A stretch of DNA of 7,805 nucleotides from an uncultured Ilumatobacter sp. (GTDB lineage: Bacteria; Actinomycetota; Acidimicrobiia; Acidimicrobiales; Ilumatobacteraceae), in assembly GCA_937891565.1 (NCBI GenBank), contig CALAHA010000040.1, positions 1 to 7,805 on the forward strand, read 5' to 3'. Below the pieces are notes generated by a model. The model was not told the DNA's origin, did no database searches, and was given only the letters and a program-made list of their open reading frames with translations. This document shows, piece after piece, positions 4,715 to 7,805 of the stretch (position 1 is the first letter of the stretch; each line of letters opens with the position of its first letter). The position numbers and the translations under genes were made by a program.

Positions 4715-6898
4715 TTACAGGAAAATGAGATCGACTGCGGTGCCTCGCCGGTACAGGTCGCCAACAGGCTCAGCCGCAATGCTGATCGACTCAAATGACC
4801 CCTCGGTTGTACCCAGCAAGCTTCCAATGGTGAACCCGGCGTCGATGAGTGCGTTCTGCGCATTGGTGAACGACAGGCCATCCAATTCGGGCAGGGCAAT
4901 GAGGTCGAGACCCTTCGAGCGCACCACCGTGAACGAGCCGTCACGAGGCAATTCGCTCTCAGCGGCTGTGTCTTGGCTGACAATAACGCCGACGGGTACG
5001 TCGTTGCTGAAAACATCTTCTCCAGCCACCACGCTGAGCTGTACAGCAGCCGCAGCAGCCTGTGCGTCTTCCAGCGTCAAGCCGACGACATTGGGCACGA
5101 CACGCGGTGCCGGACCCTTCGATGTTGTGAGCGCGATGCTCGTGCCAGGCAGCACCTGGTCTCCGGCGAGACTCGTTCCGGCGCCAACGACCCGCCATCC
5201 CAGGACCATCCCGATGGAGCGAGCTTCGTCGAAGACCTCAGCATCGACAAAGCTCGTCAGCTGAATTGCTTCAAGCAGCGCCTGAGCGTCAGCAAGCGGC
5301 AGTTCTGCCAGCTCAGGGAGCACGCGAAAGAGCGGTCCCTCGCTGACGTAAATGCGAAATTCGTCACCTTCTTCCAAGACCGCACCTGCGGCGGGGAAGG
5401 TTCGAATCACTTGGCCAGCATCGGGCTCTTCGTCGCTGCGTTGAAGCTCAGTAAGGACCAGCCAGTCGTTGCCGGAAATTTCATTCAGCGCGACCGCTTC
5501 GTCAACTCCAGAAAGTTCTGGAACTTCATATGACTTGGTTCGGAGGAGGAGGAACGCGGCGAAGGCAACCGCCGTGAGCCCGGCAAGAACGAACAGCGAC
5601 AAGGTCACCATGGCGCCAACCCGCCGCTTCGGACGCTCGTCGTCATACAGCGTCGCTGCCGCCGGGGCATCTACAAGCTGTGTGATCGGCATTTGTTCGG
5701 TCGCTGGCGAACTCGAGATCGTCGGCGCCGTCGCAGCGATCTGCGTCGTTGCTTCGGCTACCGACGCCGCTCGGTCGAACCCACTCACCGCGGTGACTGC
5801 ACCGGTCTGAGGATCAGCAACGTCAGGCAGGATGATCAAGGCCTCGTCGGCAATTTGCTCGAAAGTTTGCGATTCAGCGTCTGAGCCGGCGGCGGAAACA
5901 TCCGCTTCGAGATCGGCCGAAGCGGGTCGTTCGATTCCGCCCGTCGGATCTGTGGGCCGGCGCATTTTGGACGTGTCAAAGATTGTGGCCGCGACGATTG
6001 GAATCGGCTCGGGCCGCGGCAGCGTCTCGGCGGCAGCGACGAGGCCCCGACCGAATTCGACTGCGGAAAAGCGATCATCTGCTTCGGGACGCCCTGCACG
6101 TTCGAGGACTGCCGCAAGCGAGCCGAGGTCGGCGGACACCGGCATCAGCTTGCCAACTCGGGCGGCGAGCGTCGACACCGTCGAATCGGCCGAAAACGGC
6201 ACGGCGCCGGTCACGGCCTCCAGCAGCGAAAGCGCGAGTGAGTACACGTCAGTTTTGGGACCAACATCAACGCTGAGTGCCTGCTCAGGCGAGGCGTAGC
6301 GAGCAACGTGCGTCGCGACGGTGGCCGGTTCATCCCAGGCACTGCGCCCAATCAGCTCTGCCATGCCAAAGTCCACGATTCGGACACGGCGGTCTTCGCC
6401 GAACACCAGCTTCGATGGGGTCACCTCGGTATGGGCAATCCCGCGCTGGTGCCCTGCGTCAAGCGCTCGGCAGGCTTCGAGGCCGACCACAAGCGCCTGC
6501 GACGGCTCAAGGAGCCGACCTCGGTCGAGGAGATCGCGCAAGCTGCCACCGCTCAGGTATTCGACAACCCAAAAAAGCGCTGACTCGCCGTCGATATCGA
6601 CGTCGCCCCAGTCAAGAACCTGAGCGATGTTTGGATGACTCAATGCAGTCGCAAGTTCTGCCTGCTTGCGGAAGTCTTGGCGAAATTCTTCGGAACCCGC
6701 AAGTTCGGGACGCACGATCTTGAAGGTGACAGGCTGATTGCCGTCGATGTCGAAAGCATTCGCGATAATCGTGTTCGCTCCAGCCGAGACAACCTCGGCA
6801 ATGCGGTACCGGTCCGCAAGCACGCGACCAACCAGGCCGCCACCCGTCAGCCCGCTGTTGTCGACCGCCTCAGTTGCATCGAAATCGTGGCCGTCCAT
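4715..6898 (-). CDS. PASTA-domain Ser/Thr kinase-like receptor, probable pseudokinase
   Basis: Membrane protein of 727 residues with PknB/StkP-like architecture. It has an N-terminal kinase fold (about 30-290), a Thr/Ser/Pro/Ala-rich linker (about 292-425), one transmembrane helix (427-452) after the basic RPKRR, and four extracellular PASTA repeats (about 457-519, 523-595, 598-663, 666-727). PASTA domains bind peptidoglycan fragments. The kinase fold keeps K60 (VTFK), DFG (176-178), SPE (203-205) and DVYSLALSLLEAVTG. It lacks much of the catalytic set: the glycine loop reads SAGANT (38-43), the helix-C Glu is Q79, and HRDxKPxN has become HTEVTPSK (156-163), replacing catalytic Asp with Glu, Lys with Thr and metal-binding Asn with Lys. 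ATP binding is possible but phosphotransfer is doubtful. It may be a cell-wall sensor or scaffold. It is not beside division genes as canonical pknB is. Start taken at ATG 6898; TTG at 6907 would add three residues. Confidence 0.9.
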   Translation of the reverse strand: MDGHDFDATEAVDNSGLTGGGLVGRVLADRYRIAEVVSAGANTIIANAFDIDGNQPVTFKIVRPELAGSEEFRQDFRKQAELATALSHPNIAQVLDWGDVDIDGESALFWVVEYLSGGSLRDLLDRGRLLEPSQALVVGLEACRALDAGHQRGIAHTEVTPSKLVFGEDRRVRIVDFGMAELIGRSAWDEPATVATHVARYASPEQALSVDVGPKTDVYSLALSLLEAVTGAVPFSADSTVSTLAARVGKLMPVSADLGSLAAVLERAGRPEADDRFSAVEFGRGLVAAAETLPRPEPIPIVAATIFDTSKMRRPTDPTGGIERPASADLEADVSAAGSDAESQTFEQIADEALIILPDVADPQTGAVTAVSGFDRAASVAEATTQIAATAPTISSSPATEQMPITQLVDAPAAATLYDDERPKRRVGAMVTLSLFVLAGLTAVAFAAFLLLRTKSYEVPELSGVDEAVALNEISGNDWLVLTELQRSDEEPDAGQVIRTFPAAGAVLEEGDEFRIYVSEGPLFRVLPELAELPLADAQALLEAIQLTSFVDAEVFDEARSIGMVLGWRVVGAGTSLAGDQVLPGTSIALTTSKGPAPRVVPNVVGLTLEDAQAAAAAVQLSVVAGEDVFSNDVPVGVIVSQDTAAESELPRDGSFTVVRSKGLDLIALPELDGLSFTNAQNALIDAGFTIGSLLGTTEGSFESISIAAEPVGDLYRRGTAVDLIFL

Positions 6899-6907
6899 AG
6901 CGCGCAA

Positions 6908-6913
6908 AATCTA
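6908..6913 (-). promoter_or_regulatory. Possible -10 element of the PASTA kinase-like gene
   Basis: TAGATT on the minus strand, 9 bases before the ATG at 6898, with no Shine-Dalgarno between them. This fits a leaderless or nearly leaderless transcript. No clear -35 box is seen. Confidence 0.35.
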
Positions 6914-6919
6914 CCGCTT

Positions 6920-6935
6920 CCACTTGACCGAGTGG
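6920..6935. repeat. Short dyad CCACTTGACCGAGTGG
   Basis: Perfect 5-base arms CCACT and AGTGG around a 6-base centre. It sits 6 bases beyond the candidate -10 of the kinase-like gene, inside its promoter spacer, so a bound protein could block that promoter. The short arms make chance occurrence possible. Confidence 0.25.
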
Positions 6936-6939
6936 CACC

Positions 6940-6954
6940 AGGCACCGGGCGCCT
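6940..6954. promoter_or_regulatory. Palindrome at the centre of the divergent promoter region
   Basis: AGGCACCGGGCGCCT pairs in 6 of 7 symmetric positions around base 6947. It lies almost exactly midway between the divergent start codons at 6898 and 6999. Position and symmetry suggest a shared operator for the kinase-like and membrane-protein genes. No regulator gene is visible nearby. Confidence 0.3.
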
Positions 6955-6986
6955 ACTTTCACTGCGGTGTGGGCGCTGTGGTCCGG

Positions 6987-6992
6987 CATACT
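6987..6992 (+). promoter_or_regulatory. -10 element of the membrane protein gene
   Basis: CATACT, 6 bases before the GTG at 6999, so the transcript would start at or next to the initiation codon. The GAAGAG between them is a weak ribosome-site match and too close to the GTG to act normally. No -35 match is seen. Confidence 0.42.
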
Positions 6993-6998
6993 GAAGAG

Positions 6999-7550
6999 GT
7001 GACCGACATCGACGCAACCGATGCTGATCAGGCCAGTGCCTTACTGCTGGCCGACGAGATCAAGCAAGCGAGCGCAACGCCGCGTCGTCGACGGCCTGAC
7101 CGTGGCCTCTTGATTGCAAGTTTCGTCATCGCCGGGGGGCTCGCTCTCATCATCTGGGGATTCTTCACGGCGATCACCGGCGACGAAGGTCTCGAGCGTC
7201 CTCTCGCAATCGAATCGGTGTCGCCCGTCGAGAATGCCGTACAGGTGCTGCAGCAGGAACGCATCGCCGTCGACCTCGAGTTCGGCTACGAAGCGGTGCT
7301 CATCCTCGACGGCATCGAACTCGAAACGACGAATATCGGACGGCTCGAAGCTCGACCGGGCGAGCAGCTCGTACTGCCACCGACGGCCATCTTCGACCCT
7401 GGCAACGCAGTGATCTCCTTCGTCCCGAACGAGGATGCTGCGATCACCGAGTTGACGCAAGGTCTCCACACCGCTCGCGTGGAGTATTGGCGGCTCGACG
7501 AGGGCCGCGAGAACGCCAAGTCGTACAACTGGACCTTCGTCGTCGTTTGA
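6999..7550 (+). CDS. Single-pass membrane protein with exported beta-rich domain
   Basis: A 183-residue protein I do not recognise as a named family. It has a short cytoplasmic N-terminus ending in the basic cluster PRRRRPDR (28-35), one transmembrane helix (about 37-59, LLIASFVIAGGLALIIWGFF), and an exported domain of about 120 residues without cysteines. The domain starts IESVSPVENAVQV (71-83), continues with alternating hydrophobic strands such as AVLILDGIEL (99-108), and ends LHTARVEYWR (156-165) and YNWTFVVV (176-183). This pattern resembles bacterial immunoglobulin-like or CopC-like beta sandwiches, in which an SP-E-A opening and a final W-x-F-x-V strand are common. The type II topology follows from the positive charges before the helix. 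GTG at 6999 is chosen because the open frame upstream overlaps the opposite gene and a -10 element precedes it. Divergent pairing with the PASTA receptor suggests a cell-envelope role. No enzymatic motif is visible. Confidence 0.75.
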   Translation: MTDIDATDADQASALLLADEIKQASATPRRRRPDRGLLIASFVIAGGLALIIWGFFTAITGDEGLERPLAIESVSPVENAVQVLQQERIAVDLEFGYEAVLILDGIELETTNIGRLEARPGEQLVLPPTAIFDPGNAVISFVPNEDAAITELTQGLHTARVEYWRLDEGRENAKSYNWTFVVV

Positions 7551-7551
7551 C

Positions 7552-7805
<254 letters not shown>

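Noticed and set aside
4503..5264. Plus-strand open frame over the kinase-SDR gap and PASTA repeats
   Set aside because: Ser/Thr/Arg-rich composition typical of antisense reading of PASTA-coding DNA; no start signal or domain.

Overview
This is a high-GC bacterial chromosome segment, most likely from an actinobacterium. Codon use and the gene set fit Actinomycetota, possibly Acidimicrobiia; that placement is an inference from protein style, with no rRNA or other marker present. I see no mobile element, CRISPR array, tRNA or rRNA. No stretch above 300 bases lacks a gene; the longest gap is 211 bases (4504-4714).

Layout. On the left, two co-directional (+) genes form a translationally coupled pair. 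One is a GNAT acyltransferase of the COG3375 type (104-904). The other is an enolase-superfamily N-succinylamino acid racemase / o-succinylbenzoate synthase (897-2033) with a complete active site. A possible C-terminal tail of an upstream gene overlaps the GNAT start. Convergent to this pair is a (-) gene for a secreted lipoprotein with an HEXXH zinc-protease signature (2049-3080). It is divergent from a small (+) SCP2 sterol-carrier-like protein (3156-3581). The SCP2 gene converges on a (-) short-chain dehydrogenase of the 3-hydroxyacyl-CoA dehydrogenase type (3604-4503), with a strong hairpin at the junction. Upstream of the dehydrogenase on the same strand is a large PASTA-domain receptor kinase-like protein (4715-6898), whose kinase domain has lost most catalytic residues. 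Divergent from it is a (+) single-pass membrane protein with an exported beta-rich domain (6999-7550). The window ends in the C-terminal BRCT domain of NAD-dependent DNA ligase LigA (7591-7805, minus, cut by the edge).

How the genes relate. The GNAT/racemase pair is best read as part of an N-succinylation route that interconverts D- and L-amino acids; a menaquinone role for the racemase cannot be excluded. The SCP2 protein and dehydrogenase match two of the three activities found fused in peroxisomal multifunctional enzyme 2, and hint at fatty-acid or sterol handling. The PASTA pseudokinase and its divergent membrane neighbour share a 100-base promoter region with a central palindrome and may act together at the cell surface. 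Several genes start within 6-9 bases of a -10-like hexamer and lack a Shine-Dalgarno sequence, which suggests leaderless transcripts. I found no convincing wholly new system. The degenerate PASTA kinase is the most unusual item.
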